A DNA stretch of 56,532 bases from Chitinophagaceae bacterium (GCA_013696395.1 JACCYQ010000226.1:1-56532); one strand, 5' to 3'; counted from the first letter of the stretch, positions 1 through 10,082 are shown. Notes: generated from the sequence alone by a model not told the origin. Translations and numbers: made by a program.

Positions 1-2
1 AC

Positions 3-44
3 CTTCGCAAAAAGGCTTTTAACAAAGGCAAAAAAGCCGCCTAA
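3..44 (+). CDS. Possible C-terminal end of an upstream gene (partial)
   Basis: One forward frame entering from the left edge reads a very basic tail (LRKKAFNKGKKAA) and stops with TAA at 42-44, immediately inside a hairpin followed by a T-run. Lys/Arg-rich tails of this kind are common in ribosomal proteins and DEAD-box helicases of Bacteroidetes, but 13 residues cannot identify the product. Another frame stays open to about position 69, so the choice of frame is uncertain. Confidence 0.3.
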   Translation, partial: LRKKAFNKGKKAA

Positions 45-58
45 AAGGCCTTTTTTGT
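28..58 (+). terminator. Likely intrinsic terminator of the upstream gene
   Basis: An A-run and GCC arm pairs, with one bulge, with a GGCC arm followed by six T. It overlaps the stop codon of the partial frame at the left edge. The stem is short, so confidence is moderate. Confidence 0.4.
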
Positions 59-134
59 CTATTTTTTAACCTCCAGAACATCAGCGTGCTGTTAACAAGA
101 TGTATAAACATTTTTTGTCTACACTTATAATAAA

Positions 135-167
135 AATAAAAAACCGCCTCAATTAAATATGAGACGG
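135..167 (-). terminator. Intrinsic terminator of the K+/H+ antiporter gene
   Basis: Read on the minus strand, CCGTCTC and GAGGCGG form a seven-pair stem (one G-U) around a ten-base AT-rich loop and are followed by a T-run. It starts 8 bases after the antiporter stop codon. On the plus strand the wobble pair becomes a C-A mismatch, so it should act mainly on minus-strand transcripts. Confidence 0.75.
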
Positions 168-174
168 CCTCTTT

Positions 175-1656
175 TTATTCTTCAATGCCAATGAAAGTCA
201 ATCCAAGACTTTCATAAATAGCCGGAAAAGCTTCCTTATCAGTTGCCATGATCAACAATTCGTCGCCTGCTTCAATTAATGTAGCACCTGTGGGTTGTAT
301 GTATTTTCCATGCCTGTTCAATAAAACAATAAATGCGTTTTTGGGAAAATTCAGGTTCACCACGGGTTTATTGACAGCAGAACTTTTTGGAGGAATGATC
401 ACTTCAAAAAGTTCGGATTTAATAGAATCCGATAACTCAAGGTCAAGGGCTGTTTTTCGTTTAACCTTTGCCGGTACTGTCTGTTTTAACCACCTGGCTA
501 CTTTTGTTAGAGTAGATCCCTGAACAAGAACCGAAGTGACTGAGATGAAAAATACCAAATGAAAAATGCTGCTTGCTTTATCTACACCAGCAAGCAGAGG
601 ATAAGTAGCAAACACAATAGGCACAGCGCCCCTGAGGCCTACCCATGAAATAAATAATTTTTTACGGGTGCTTATTTTAAAAAATGCAAGGCTGATGAAT
701 ACGCTTGCCGGTCGTGCTATAAATATCAGCAAAGCTGAAATTAATAGTCCGGTTCCCGCAATTGGTAAAAGTTGAGTGGGATAAACCAGCAGTCCTAACG
801 TAAGGAACATCACGATCTGCATCAGCCAGGCCTGTCCATCATAAAATTTGAGTAAGCTTTTTTTATGAATAAGGTTTCCATTACCTATAATAATCGCGGA
901 AAGATAAACGGCTAAGAATCCGTTGCCACCCAGAAAATCCGTAAAAGAAAAGATGAAGAATATAATGGCCATCACCAGCACCGGATACAATCCTTCCGTA
1001 TCAAGATTGATATTGTTAATGATGTAAATGGATAATCTGCCAAGGAAATAACCCAGTACCGCACCAAGAATCATTTGTTGAAAGAAAAGTAATACTACAT
1101 CAAATGCAGATGCATCGCCGGCAGTGATCAAAAAAATAAAACTGATGGTTAATACATAAGCCATGGGATCATTACTGCCACTTTCCAATTCAAGAGTGGG
1201 GCGAAGATTTTCTTTTAAACCAACTTTTTGCGCACGGAGAATGGCAAATACGGCGGCCGCATCCGTTGAAGAGACAATAGAGCCTAACAGGAAAGATTCC
1301 AACAGCGTAAAATCTGTGAGCCAATAAACGAAAGCGCCTAAAGTGCCAGCAGTCAATACCACACCCAGTGTAGAAAGAGCAACTCCGCGCCACACAATGG
1401 GTTTAATGCTTACCCATTTGGTATCCATTCCGCCGGAAAACAAAATAAAATTTAATGCGATTACACCCAGAAATTGTGCAATGGAAGGATCGTTAAAATG
1501 GATTTTACCAATTCCATCCGAACCGGCTAACATGCCTACCAGCAGAAATAATAATAAGGTGGGAATGCCAAACCGAAAAGAAGTTTTATTAGCCAGAATA
1601 CTAATGATCAGTAATATGGAACTTATAAGAATAATATTTTCGGTAGTTACATTCAT
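175..1656 (-). CDS. Potassium/proton antiporter, CPA family, with C-terminal RCK_C domain
   Basis: About 493 residues. The first 390 or so form a cation/proton exchanger membrane domain of 12-13 hydrophobic segments, with the family-typical stretches VGMLAGSDG and SSTDAAAVFA, where the paired acidic residue is expected to carry ions. The last 80 or so resemble an RCK_C/TrkA_C ligand-binding domain (LIEAGDELLIMA), as in NhaP2/CvrA-type K+/H+ antiporters that export K+ from the cytoplasm. I chose the ATG at 1656 (MNVTTENI) because homologues usually start there; an in-frame ATG at 1683 adds nine hydrophobic residues and cannot be excluded. TrkH/TrkA uptake genes lie 5 kb away, so import and export functions are near each other. 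Confidence 0.85.
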   Translation of the reverse strand: MNVTTENIILISSILLIISILANKTSFRFGIPTLLLFLLVGMLAGSDGIGKIHFNDPSIAQFLGVIALNFILFSGGMDTKWVSIKPIVWRGVALSTLGVVLTAGTLGAFVYWLTDFTLLESFLLGSIVSSTDAAAVFAILRAQKVGLKENLRPTLELESGSNDPMAYVLTISFIFLITAGDASAFDVVLLFFQQMILGAVLGYFLGRLSIYIINNINLDTEGLYPVLVMAIIFFIFSFTDFLGGNGFLAVYLSAIIIGNGNLIHKKSLLKFYDGQAWLMQIVMFLTLGLLVYPTQLLPIAGTGLLISALLIFIARPASVFISLAFFKISTRKKLFISWVGLRGAVPIVFATYPLLAGVDKASSIFHLVFFISVTSVLVQGSTLTKVARWLKQTVPAKVKRKTALDLELSDSIKSELFEVIIPPKSSAVNKPVVNLNFPKNAFIVLLNRHGKYIQPTGATLIEAGDELLIMATDKEAFPAIYESLGLTFIGIEE

Positions 1657-1703
1657 TATTTTGATAAAAATAACTCCCAACATTTAGAAGCTATGTCATT
1701 TTA

Positions 1704-1731
1704 CAAAAAAACTTGCAAAATTGTTGCAAGT
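1704..1731 (-). terminator. Intrinsic terminator of secDF
   Basis: On the minus strand ACTTGCAA and TTGCAAGT form an eight-pair perfect stem with a five-base loop, followed by seven T. It lies 30 bases beyond the secDF stop and just upstream of the antiporter start, so it separates the two minus-strand genes. Confidence 0.78.
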
Positions 1732-1760
1732 TTCTCTGTAACGGTCTTATATATGTTTGA

Positions 1761-4700
1761 TCATTTTACTGAAGCAGGTGAAATTTTATTTTTTGGCTGA
1801 GGATCTGGAACCAGATCAGCCTTGCCTAATTCTTTCTTTCTACCTAAATCAATTAAGATTGGTGCGGCAACAAACACTGAAGAGTAAACCCCTGTTATTA
1901 CACCTATTAACATGGCAAATGCAAAACCTTTAGTAACATCGCCACCAACCAGGAACAAGATGAGGATAACCGTAAAAACAGTTACTGAGGTCATAATCGT
2001 CCTGCTCATTGTTTCATTTATGGCGAGGTTTATAATTGCAGGCCTGGTTAAATTTTTATTCAACTTAGTGTCTTCCCTGATACGGTCAAAAATTACAATG
2101 GTATCGTTCATAGAAAAACCTATTACTGTAAGAATTGCCGCAATAAAATGCTGGTCAATTTCTAACGGGAACGGTACTATGTTTCTAAAGAAAGAGAAAA
2201 CGATCAATGTTACCAATGCGTCGTGTATTAAGGCTACCAAAGTGCCTACAGAATATCGCCAGTCCCGGAAGCGAATGAATATGTACAATGTAATGATCAG
2301 GAATGCCCAGAATGCAGCCCACATGGCACCTTTTTTCAGATCATCTGAAATAGTTGGTAATACAGTTTTGGATCCCAGTTTATATTGCGTATCAAATTGT
2401 TCGTAGGTAGTACCGGCAGGTAAATAGTTTTGTAAACCTTCGTACAACTTAGTTTGTACGGCAAGGTCAACATTCTCACTTCCATCTTCAATCAGGTAGG
2501 AGGTAGTTATGTCTAATTGGCTGTTAGATCCGATTGTTTTAATAACCGGGTTTTCACCAAAGGTCGTAGCCAGGTCGCTGCGGATCTGTTCCACATTCAC
2601 CGGTTTACCAAATTCTACTGTATAACTGCGTCCCCCATTAAATTCAACGCCATAATCAAAGCCGTTGATAAAGGCACTGACTCCTAATAAAAGAATCACC
2701 CCACTCATCATATATGCGTACTTCCTGTATTCTACAAATTTGAATTTGGCATGTTGAAATACTTTGCGTGAAATTCCTGTAAAATATTGCAGGTGGCGTT
2801 TTTTATCGGTAAAAATTTCTGTTACCCAACGACTTACCAGGATTCCACAGAACATGGATAAAAGCAAACCAATGATCTGGGTGGTTGCAAATCCCTTAAC
2901 AGGGCCTAATCCAAAATAAAATAAAATAATTGCTGTAAATAAAGTGGTAATGTGTCCATCGAGCACGGGTGGTAATGAACGCCGGTACCCATCACTAATC
3001 GCATTTAAATAAGTTTTACCACGTGTTAATTCTTCTTTTATTCTTTCAAAAATTAATACGTTCGTATCCACAGCCATACCAATGGTTAATACCAAACCGG
3101 CAATACCCGGTGCGGTTAATGTGGCACCTAAACCGGTTAATATACCTACTGTAAACAACATGTTTAAAATGAGTGCGATATTCGCAACCCATCCGGCAGT
3201 ATTATAATAAACCAGCATGAGGATAAAGATGATGGCAAATGAAATTATAAAAGATAAAGAGCCACCACGGATTGCATCAGCACCAAGAGTAGGTCCTACT
3301 CTTTGTTCCTGTACGATTTTTGCAGGTGCCGGAAGTTTACCGGATTTTAAAATGTTTGATAAATCCTGTGCTTCCTCAACTGTAAAGTTCCCTGATATAG
3401 TAGAATTTCCACCGCTGATACGTTCATTAGCAATTGGTGCAGAATAAACCAGGTCGTCCAGTACAATGGCAATTGGAATTTGATCTCTTGCACTTTTTTC
3501 TGTTATGGTTTCCCAGGCACGGGCACCGGAAGTATTCATTGACATGCTCACCATGGGCCTTCCGCTGGTAGGATCAAAATCCTGCGCAGCACCAATAACG
3601 GTTTCACCTTCTATGGGTGCCTTATCGCTTCCGTATGTTTTTAAAACATACATGGGGATCATGTTAGAAAGCTTTCCTTCAAAGCGAGGGGGAATACCAT
3701 ACACAAACTTAGCATCAGCGGGGAACTGGTTGCGAATTGAAGGTATTTCCAGGTAGCTTCTTACCAATCCCGTGTCTTTTGATTGTACAGCGAAAATAGC
3801 GCCACCGCCACCGGGTTGTAAAAATTCAGAAAGGGATCTTCTGCCAAGGGTGTCTTTAACCACATCACTTGTTTTCAGTTCTTCAGATAAAGACAATTCC
3901 GCCGAGTCAGTTGCCGGAGTAGCAGCTACTGTCGTTGTATCTGTTGCTGGTTTAGTTGTATCAGTTGATTTGATACCTCGCATGTAATTATCAAATTCAT
4001 TATCTGCATTTATAAATGAAGTTTGCAGTTCTTCTGGTTTATAGCTTTCCCAGAATTGAAGGTTGGCGGATGATTGCAGGTAATTACGGACTCGTTGTTC
4101 ATCCTGCATTCCGGGCAATTCAACAGTGATAATACCTCTTTCGGGATCTGGATTGATGCTGGGCTGTGCCACGCCAAACTGGTCGATCCTGTTACTGAGT
4201 ACATTAAAAGTTCTGCCAAAAGCATCGTTAGCTTCCGTGCGAAGGGCAGCAATTACTTTTTCATCATTATCATTGATATTAATTCTATCCTGGTTTGATG
4301 TTGCAAAAAGAGATGCGAGCCTTCCTGTAGGATTTAATTTTTTGTATTCTTCTACAAATAATGTGATGAAATCCGCATTGCTGTTTGCTTTGCGAAGCGT
4401 GGCGTTTTCAAGGGCCTTATTAAAGTTGGGATCTTTGGAATTATTTGACATGGCTCTCAGTAATCCTGAAAGTTCCACTTCCATGGTAACATTAATACCA
4501 CCTTGTAAATCAAGGCCCAGGTTAAGTTCATTTTCTTTCGCTTGTTGATAATTGATCCATCCTTGTGGTCCAAGGGTAACATTTACATCCCTTGTGCTAT
4601 CCAATAAACGCTTTAAGCGATCCTGGAAAATGTTATCAAGTGAATCCTGGTAGATTGCCTGGAGTTCTTTGTTTCCAGGATATTTTTGTTCAGCAGTAGG

Positions 4701-4841
4701 GTAAAGTGCATTCACATAACTTTTTGCACTGGCTTCCATTTTATTTTCATGTCCACGAACAAACCAGGTGAACGAGAGCTGATAAACCGAATAAATAATC
4801 AGCAAAATGGTAAAAAAGCGAACCAAACCTTTCAGTTGCAT
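1761..4841 (-). CDS. secDF: Fused protein translocase subunit SecDF
   Basis: 1026 residues in one chain: SecD (roughly 1-660) joined to SecF (roughly 680-1000). SecDF uses the proton gradient to pull secreted proteins through SecYEG from the periplasmic side. Visible marks are an N-terminal membrane helix, the SecD D1 motif LDLQGG near 110-115, a large periplasmic P1 region with a low-complexity Thr/Ala-rich insert near residues 290-320, the SecD helix block with AVDTNVLIFERIKEE, the SecF motif EFNGGRSYTVEF, and the SecF block with FSMNDTIVIFDRIRE. The fused form is normal in Bacteroidetes. A good -7/-33 promoter precedes it. YajC, a partner of SecDF, is encoded separately at 11.1 kb. Confidence 0.96.
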   Translation of the reverse strand: MQLKGLVRFFTILLIIYSVYQLSFTWFVRGHENKMEASAKSYVNALYPTAEQKYPGNKELQAIYQDSLDNIFQDRLKRLLDSTRDVNVTLGPQGWINYQQAKENELNLGLDLQGGINVTMEVELSGLLRAMSNNSKDPNFNKALENATLRKANSNADFITLFVEEYKKLNPTGRLASLFATSNQDRININDNDEKVIAALRTEANDAFGRTFNVLSNRIDQFGVAQPSINPDPERGIITVELPGMQDEQRVRNYLQSSANLQFWESYKPEELQTSFINADNEFDNYMRGIKSTDTTKPATDTTTVAATPATDSAELSLSEELKTSDVVKDTLGRRSLSEFLQPGGGGAIFAVQSKDTGLVRSYLEIPSIRNQFPADAKFVYGIPPRFEGKLSNMIPMYVLKTYGSDKAPIEGETVIGAAQDFDPTSGRPMVSMSMNTSGARAWETITEKSARDQIPIAIVLDDLVYSAPIANERISGGNSTISGNFTVEEAQDLSNILKSGKLPAPAKIVQEQRVGPTLGADAIRGGSLSFIISFAIIFILMLVYYNTAGWVANIALILNMLFTVGILTGLGATLTAPGIAGLVLTIGMAVDTNVLIFERIKEELTRGKTYLNAISDGYRRSLPPVLDGHITTLFTAIILFYFGLGPVKGFATTQIIGLLLSMFCGILVSRWVTEIFTDKKRHLQYFTGISRKVFQHAKFKFVEYRKYAYMMSGVILLLGVSAFINGFDYGVEFNGGRSYTVEFGKPVNVEQIRSDLATTFGENPVIKTIGSNSQLDITTSYLIEDGSENVDLAVQTKLYEGLQNYLPAGTTYEQFDTQYKLGSKTVLPTISDDLKKGAMWAAFWAFLIITLYIFIRFRDWRYSVGTLVALIHDALVTLIVFSFFRNIVPFPLEIDQHFIAAILTVIGFSMNDTIVIFDRIREDTKLNKNLTRPAIINLAINETMSRTIMTSVTVFTVILILFLVGGDVTKGFAFAMLIGVITGVYSSVFVAAPILIDLGRKKELGKADLVPDPQPKNKISPASVK

Positions 4842-4874
4842 ACGTATAACAGTTTACGGGATTTTTAAGGACGG

Positions 4875-4903
4875 CAAAGATAATGTTTTCAAGTATAAGT
4901 CAA
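4875..4903 (-). promoter_or_regulatory. Probable promoter of secDF
   Basis: On the minus strand the sequence TATCTTTG (4875-4882) fits the Bacteroidetes -7 consensus TAnnTTTG. A TTG (4901-4903) lies 18 bases upstream in the -33 position. The -7 box is 33 bases before the start codon. Confidence 0.55.
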
Positions 4904-5178
4904 CCAACCTTTTGGGTTAAAAGTAATTGAGTTAACTCATTCGTTCTCAACAGCTTTACTCCATAAAAGATGAGGATCTCCAAATCATTCATTTTACAGT
5001 CAAGTCATTTGTTGAGGAATAACGAGTGATTATGGTTTTGACAATCTCTCCTCCTCACAAAAATCCTTTGATATCCTGGTGAAAAAATCTTAAAACAGAA
5101 ATTAGATAAATGAATATTGAATCTAAAATGTAAATATCCGCATGCATAGTATGTGGGGCCATTTAATATTGAATCCCC

Positions 5179-5186
5179 TATTTTTG
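5179..5186 (+). promoter_or_regulatory. Probable -7 box of the aminotransferase gene
   Basis: TATTTTTG matches the TAnnTTTG consensus and lies 23 bases before the start codon. No clear -33 TTTG at 19-21 bases upstream was found. Confidence 0.45.
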
Positions 5187-5209
5187 TTTTTATCTAATTT
5201 TTTTAAAAT

Positions 5210-6400
5210 ATGCAATTATCCAGTTTAATAGATCGGTTTAGTGAACCAGAGACCTTAAGAATGGCCAGGTTGGGACGTGAACTCAGGGAAAAAGGAATTG
5301 ACATCATAGATCTCAGCCTGGGCGAACCGGATTTTGATACTCCGGTCCATATTAAAGAAGCAGCCAAAAAAGCGATCGATGAAAATTGGAGCCATTATAC
5401 TCCCGTTGGTGGATATATGGAACTTAAAGAAGCCATTTGTAAAAAATTTAAAAGAGATAATGGACTGGATTATAAACCCGAAAATATAATTGTTTCCACG
5501 GGTGCCAAGCAAAGTCTTGCCAATGTTATTTTAAGTATCATCAATAAAGATGATGAAGTTTTAATTCCCACACCTTACTGGGTAACTTATTCAGCTCTTG
5601 TACAGTTAGGAGAGGGGAATGTAAAACTGATTAAAGGCAGGTTTGAAAATCAATACAAATTAACAGCCGCAGAATTGGAGGCAGCCATCACACCTCAAAC
5701 CAAATTATTTATATTTTCTTCACCTTGTAATCCTTCAGGTTCGGTTTATAGCAAAGATGAATTAGCGGAATTGGTTGCTGTGTTTGAAAAAAATCCACAC
5801 GTTTATATTATTTCCGATGAAATATATGAGTATATCAATTTTGCAGGAGGTCATTATAGTATTGCCAGTTTTAAATCCATTAAGGAAAGGGTGATCATCA
5901 TTAATGGTTTAAGTAAAGGATTTGCTATGACGGGTTGGAGGTTAGGTTATATTGCAGCCTCTGCTCCGATAGTTAAGGCATGCGAAAAATTGCAGGGACA
6001 ATTTACCAGTGGAACCAATGCTATTACACAAAGAGCGGCCATAACAGCCCTGACATCATCACTGGAACCGAGCTTTGCAATGACCCGCGAATTTGAAAAA
6101 AGAAAACAGAAAGTACTTGGTTTGATAAATAAAATTCCGGGAATCAGGTGTGCCATTCCTGATGGCGCATTTTATATTTTTCCTGAGGTTCATGAATATT
6201 TTGGTAAGAAAGCCGGAAGCCATATCATAAATAATGCCGATGACCTTAGTATGTTTCTGCTCAATGAAGCCCATGTATCTACCGTTACCGGATCTGCATT
6301 TGGAAATGATGAATGCATACGCATTTCATTTGCAAACAGTATGGATAATATTGAAGAGGGTTTTCGCCGCATCATAAAAGCATTTTCACAACTTGCGTAA
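5210..6400 (+). CDS. Aspartate-type pyridoxal phosphate aminotransferase
   Basis: 396 residues, the usual length for class I/II aminotransferases (fold type I). The internal-aldimine lysine is expected at K236 in SKGFAMTGWRLG, and SPCNPSG (171-177) and SDEIYE (202-207) are the classical cofactor-contacting stretches. It transfers an amino group between an amino acid, most likely aspartate, and 2-oxoglutarate; the closest familiar relatives are the aspartate aminotransferases of subgroup I-gamma (AspC/AspAT type). Substrate preference cannot be read from sequence alone. It is followed after 39 bases by trkH on the same strand, but the functions are unrelated and a shared transcript is only possible. 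Confidence 0.9.
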   Translation: MQLSSLIDRFSEPETLRMARLGRELREKGIDIIDLSLGEPDFDTPVHIKEAAKKAIDENWSHYTPVGGYMELKEAICKKFKRDNGLDYKPENIIVSTGAKQSLANVILSIINKDDEVLIPTPYWVTYSALVQLGEGNVKLIKGRFENQYKLTAAELEAAITPQTKLFIFSSPCNPSGSVYSKDELAELVAVFEKNPHVYIISDEIYEYINFAGGHYSIASFKSIKERVIIINGLSKGFAMTGWRLGYIAASAPIVKACEKLQGQFTSGTNAITQRAAITALTSSLEPSFAMTREFEKRKQKVLGLINKIPGIRCAIPDGAFYIFPEVHEYFGKKAGSHIINNADDLSMFLLNEAHVSTVTGSAFGNDECIRISFANSMDNIEEGFRRIIKAFSQLA

Positions 6401-6439
6401 AAAAAGGCAAAACAATTTGGTTTATTTAACTGCCATATT

Positions 6440-8278
6440 ATGAAAAACGGCAAGTTTAATCTGGCAACTTTTTTCAGGCAGGGAATCCGCAGGCGTTTAC
6501 TTCCACGAAAGATGCAGGAACTGTTATTGTATTATTGCAATTTGCTGATTCCGATTTTATTGTTACTGGCTTTTTTACTGGTTATGTATGATCTTGGATT
6601 TCAAACATTCCGTAGTGTTAATAAGACTTTATTAACCGGATTAAAAATATTATTGACCGGTCTGTCGATATTAATGTGTATACGCTTTTTACTGGAACTT
6701 TTTTCGGTAAAAGGATTAAAAGCCCGGCTTTTTAATTTGGTGGTCTGGTTGATGGTTTTGTTTTTACTGGCCAAAGTAATGGATTTGCAGGCAGAAGGTA
6801 CATTGGTGAATACAAATCGTTTTTTGTTGAATAAAATTTTGGTTGATACCATAGTAATACTTGTTTTCTTCATTGAAATATCTTCCATTTTACAGTTAAT
6901 ATACCGGCGGGGGGTGAACCCGGCTTTTCTGTTCATCATCAGTTTTGCTTTTTTAATTATTATTGGAACCATCTTATTATACCTCCCCAATGCAACAAGC
7001 ATTTATATATCACCGTTAGATGCTTTTTTTACCGCTACCAGCGCGGTAACACTTACCGGTTTAATGGTATTGGATGTAGGTCACTTTACAACTTTTGGAT
7101 TGGTTATTATTCTGCTGTTGATCCAAATTGGCGGATTTGGCATCATGACGTTTGCCGGTTTGTTGGCTTATGCTGCTGCGGGTGGCGCTTCTTTCCGCAG
7201 CCAGATTGCTTTTCGGGAAATGATGAACAGTGATAGGCTCAGTAACATCATTCGTTTTGTATACCAGGTTATTTTTGTTACCATTTTTTTTGAAACCCTC
7301 GGTGCCCTGTTTATTTATTTTTCACTTGATGCTTCATTGTTTGAACGAAAATTGGATATGGTATTTTTTTCCATTTTTCATGCAGTTTCAGGATTTTGTA
7401 ATGCTGGGATTACCACTTTATCCTATGGCTTGTTTGAACCATCCATCCGGTTTAATTATCCGTTACAATTCACCATTGCCATGCTTATTATACTGGGAGG
7501 AATGGGATTTCCCATTGTATTTAATTTGTATGCTTATATCAGGGTCAAGACAAAAAATTTATATAGGAATATATTAAAGCTTCCCAACCGCGATCATATA
7601 CCGCGTTTGATAAACATTAATTCCCGGTTGGCATTGGTGGTTACCAGCCTTTTAATTGTTATTGGCTTGGTATCTTATATATTATTTGAACAGGGAGCTA
7701 CGCTAAGGCAACACCCCACATTTGTTGGTAAGCTGGTCACCAGTTTATTTGGAGCCATTACCCCCCGCACAGCGGGTTTTAATACGGTGGATACGGCTGC
7801 ATTAGCTTTTCCAACAGTGATGATATACATGTTGTTAATGTGGGTAGGCGGTTCTCCCGGCTCCATGAGTGGGGGCATTAAAACAACTACGATAGGAGTG
7901 GCAGTTTTAAATGTGATCAGTGTGATCCAGGGAAAAGATCGAACTGAATTTTCCAGTGCTGAAATTTCTCACCGATCTATCAGGCGGGCCTTTGCCATTA
8001 TTCTGATATCATTTGCAATCATTGGCATGGCAATTTTTTTGATGTCAATTTTTGATAATGATAAAGGTTTATTGAAAATCGCGTTCGAGGCTTTTTCCGC
8101 TTTTTCAACGGTTGGTCTTTCATTAGGCATTACGGAGGATCTAAGTCCATTCAGTAAATTAGTCCTAATCCTGACCATGTTTACCGGCAGGGTTGGCGCA
8201 CTAACTATTTTTATAGCGTTTGTACAACAAAGCCAGCAATTATATTACCGGTATCCGAAAGAAGAGATTACTTTTTAA
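6440..8278 (+). CDS. trkH: TrkH/KtrB-type potassium uptake channel subunit
   Basis: 612 residues, longer than a minimal TrkH because of about 150 extra residues with four or five hydrophobic segments at the N-terminus. The four pore loops of the superfamily are visible, each with its selectivity-filter glycine: VTLTGL, FCNAGI, RTAGFN and STVGLS. The protein should import K+ across the inner membrane, gated by the cytoplasmic TrkA subunit encoded 11 bases downstream. The sixth-helix region contains GGSPGSMSGG, typical of the gating loop area. An N-terminal basic stretch (RQGIRRRLLPRK) precedes the first helix. Confidence 0.93.
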   Translation: MKNGKFNLATFFRQGIRRRLLPRKMQELLLYYCNLLIPILLLLAFLLVMYDLGFQTFRSVNKTLLTGLKILLTGLSILMCIRFLLELFSVKGLKARLFNLVVWLMVLFLLAKVMDLQAEGTLVNTNRFLLNKILVDTIVILVFFIEISSILQLIYRRGVNPAFLFIISFAFLIIIGTILLYLPNATSIYISPLDAFFTATSAVTLTGLMVLDVGHFTTFGLVIILLLIQIGGFGIMTFAGLLAYAAAGGASFRSQIAFREMMNSDRLSNIIRFVYQVIFVTIFFETLGALFIYFSLDASLFERKLDMVFFSIFHAVSGFCNAGITTLSYGLFEPSIRFNYPLQFTIAMLIILGGMGFPIVFNLYAYIRVKTKNLYRNILKLPNRDHIPRLININSRLALVVTSLLIVIGLVSYILFEQGATLRQHPTFVGKLVTSLFGAITPRTAGFNTVDTAALAFPTVMIYMLLMWVGGSPGSMSGGIKTTTIGVAVLNVISVIQGKDRTEFSSAEISHRSIRRAFAIILISFAIIGMAIFLMSIFDNDKGLLKIAFEAFSAFSTVGLSLGITEDLSPFSKLVLILTMFTGRVGALTIFIAFVQQSQQLYYRYPKEEITF

Positions 8279-8289
8279 AAATTATTGTC

Positions 8290-8973
8290 ATGAAATTCAT
8301 TGTAATTGGATTAGGAAATTTCGGGTCTTCTTTATCTCACAGGCTTACTTCCCTGGGGCACGAAGTGATTGGCGTGGATCAGAAGCTTGAACATGCTGAG
8401 AAATACAAGAACCAAATCACCCATACAATGGCGTTAGACGCTACCAATCCTGAAGCTATTAAGCAGTTGCCTATGAAAGATGTTGATGCAGCTATAATTA
8501 GTATTGGTGAAGATGAAGGCGCTGCTATTATGACCACGGCTTTGCTGAAGCAAATGCAGGTTAAAAGAATTATCTGCAGAGTTACATCACCGCTGCAAAA
8601 AATGGTGTTGGAAACAATGAACATAACGGAATTTGTTTACCCGGAATCTTCATCTGCGGAAAGACTGGCGTTTAAACTGGATCTGCCAGGGGTTATTAAC
8701 AGTTTCCAGGTTACAGAAGATTACCGGTTACTAGAGGTTGCAGCACCTTCCCGTTATATAGGCTCCAGGATCTCCGACCTGGATTTGGGTAAACGCTACG
8801 AACTGGTATTGGTAACCATTATGAAAGACGTTGTTGAAAAAAACGTATTTGGCAATAATAAAACTGCTCATAAAGTTATGGGCATCATATCGCCCGACAC
8901 CGTATTGGTTGAAGGAGATATACTTTTGTTATTCGGAGCTCCGGTTAATCTGGAATCTTTTATTGAATCTTAA
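8290..8973 (+). CDS. trkA: TrkA/KtrA-type potassium uptake regulator
   Basis: 227 residues, the length of the single-RCK KtrA form rather than the double TrkA of enterobacteria. It has an N-terminal Rossmann RCK_N domain (GLGNFGSSL at residues 7-15, VDQK after the second strand) that should bind NAD(H) or ATP/ADP, and a C-terminal RCK_C domain (roughly 140-225). It forms a ring under the TrkH pore and gates it. The 11-base gap to trkH indicates a bicistronic message. No convincing terminator follows; the next gene is convergent. Confidence 0.93.
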   Translation: MKFIVIGLGNFGSSLSHRLTSLGHEVIGVDQKLEHAEKYKNQITHTMALDATNPEAIKQLPMKDVDAAIISIGEDEGAAIMTTALLKQMQVKRIICRVTSPLQKMVLETMNITEFVYPESSSAERLAFKLDLPGVINSFQVTEDYRLLEVAAPSRYIGSRISDLDLGKRYELVLVTIMKDVVEKNVFGNNKTAHKVMGIISPDTVLVEGDILLLFGAPVNLESFIES

Positions 8974-9102
8974 GATATAATCAAAGTTTGGTTTCAATTT
9001 TAGTTTAGAAAGTTTAAGGGTTTAAAAGTTTAAAATGACTAATCAATCAGTTAAACTTCCCCGGACAGCAATTCCAAATCTCTTAAATTAACTATTCCAA
9101 TA

Positions 9103-9702
9103 TTATTCCTTTTTCCGAAACGATGTCTTAATGAATCGATGGTGCAGGGCCAGAACCTGTGGAACCACCAGTTGTTGCTCGTCATTATAAATAATAAAGT
9201 CGCACAATTTCATTTTAATATTTTCATCCAACTGCCGGTTCATTCTTTTTTCAATTTCTATTTTCGATACTTTATCCCGCTGCAGGGTGCGTTGCAAACG
9301 CAGATGCTTAGGTGCAAATACGCCAATGATTAGATCCAGCCCTTCCTGCGCACTGGTTTCAAATATTAACGCGGCTTCTTTTACAACATAAGGCGATTGT
9401 TGATTCCGCATCCATTCATTTGCATCCCGGATGGTTACAGGATGAACCAATGTGTTGAGTAAGTCCAGCTTATAAGCATCATTAAATACAATGCCTGCCA
9501 GGTATTTCCTGTCTAATATTCCATTCTTATAAGTTTCGGTGCCAAATTGTCTTTGAATACTATCTTTCAGGCCTTCATCCGTGTTCATTAAACGTTTAGC
9601 CGCATCATCCGCATTATAAACCGGTATACCCATTGCAGAGAATACTTTGGCTATGGTTGATTTTCCAGATCCGATTCCACCGGTAATGCCTATGCGTAAC
9701 AT
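9103..9702 (-). CDS. coaE: Dephospho-CoA kinase
   Basis: 199 residues, full length for CoaE, which phosphorylates the 3' hydroxyl of dephospho-CoA in the last step of CoA synthesis. The P-loop GGIGSGKS is at residues 8-15, followed by the family's YNADDAAK acidic motif near 30-37 and the lid region with QLDENIKMKLCDFIIYND. In many Bacteroidetes coaE closes a cluster nusB-DUF1573-yajC-(ybbR)-coaE; here nusB, DUF1573 and yajC are all present on the same strand upstream, but a toxin-antitoxin pair and non-coding DNA separate them from coaE. Confidence 0.95.
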   Translation of the reverse strand: MLRIGITGGIGSGKSTIAKVFSAMGIPVYNADDAAKRLMNTDEGLKDSIQRQFGTETYKNGILDRKYLAGIVFNDAYKLDLLNTLVHPVTIRDANEWMRNQQSPYVVKEAALIFETSAQEGLDLIIGVFAPKHLRLQRTLQRDKVSKIEIEKRMNRQLDENIKMKLCDFIIYNDEQQLVVPQVLALHHRFIKTSFRKKE

Positions 9703-10082
9703 GTAATGGATACCGCCCCAACAGGCGAACTTTTTAGTGACGCCGAAAGATACTTAAAAACCTAAATAGTTAAGAAGCGCATAAGAAAAGGGACGAATAA
9801 TTGGTGAGCATAGACTTATATATAAAGAAGATGGTAAAAAAGGAACAAACCAAAAATGTTTTATAATCAGTGTCGCTTTCATTACGATTAAATTTTAGCT
9901 GCCATCCAATAAATAAGGCTTCGTTGGGGGCGCCAGCGATGAACCATCGGTTTTATAGCATAGGCTTTGTAACAGTCAGATTTCAAATGGGAACTATTAG
10001 CAATAAATCGCTTATCAGTAATTGTTTTGGGGCTTGATGCTTACAATCCGGTTTTGCCGGAAAACGTTGTGTGTGAACCTTC

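Larger units (their letters stand above)
4842..5209. other. Intergenic region between divergent secDF and aminotransferase genes
   Basis: 368 bases of AT-rich DNA with no credible reading frame. It carries a probable promoter facing each gene. I see no tRNA, riboswitch or strong hairpin in it. Confidence 0.6.
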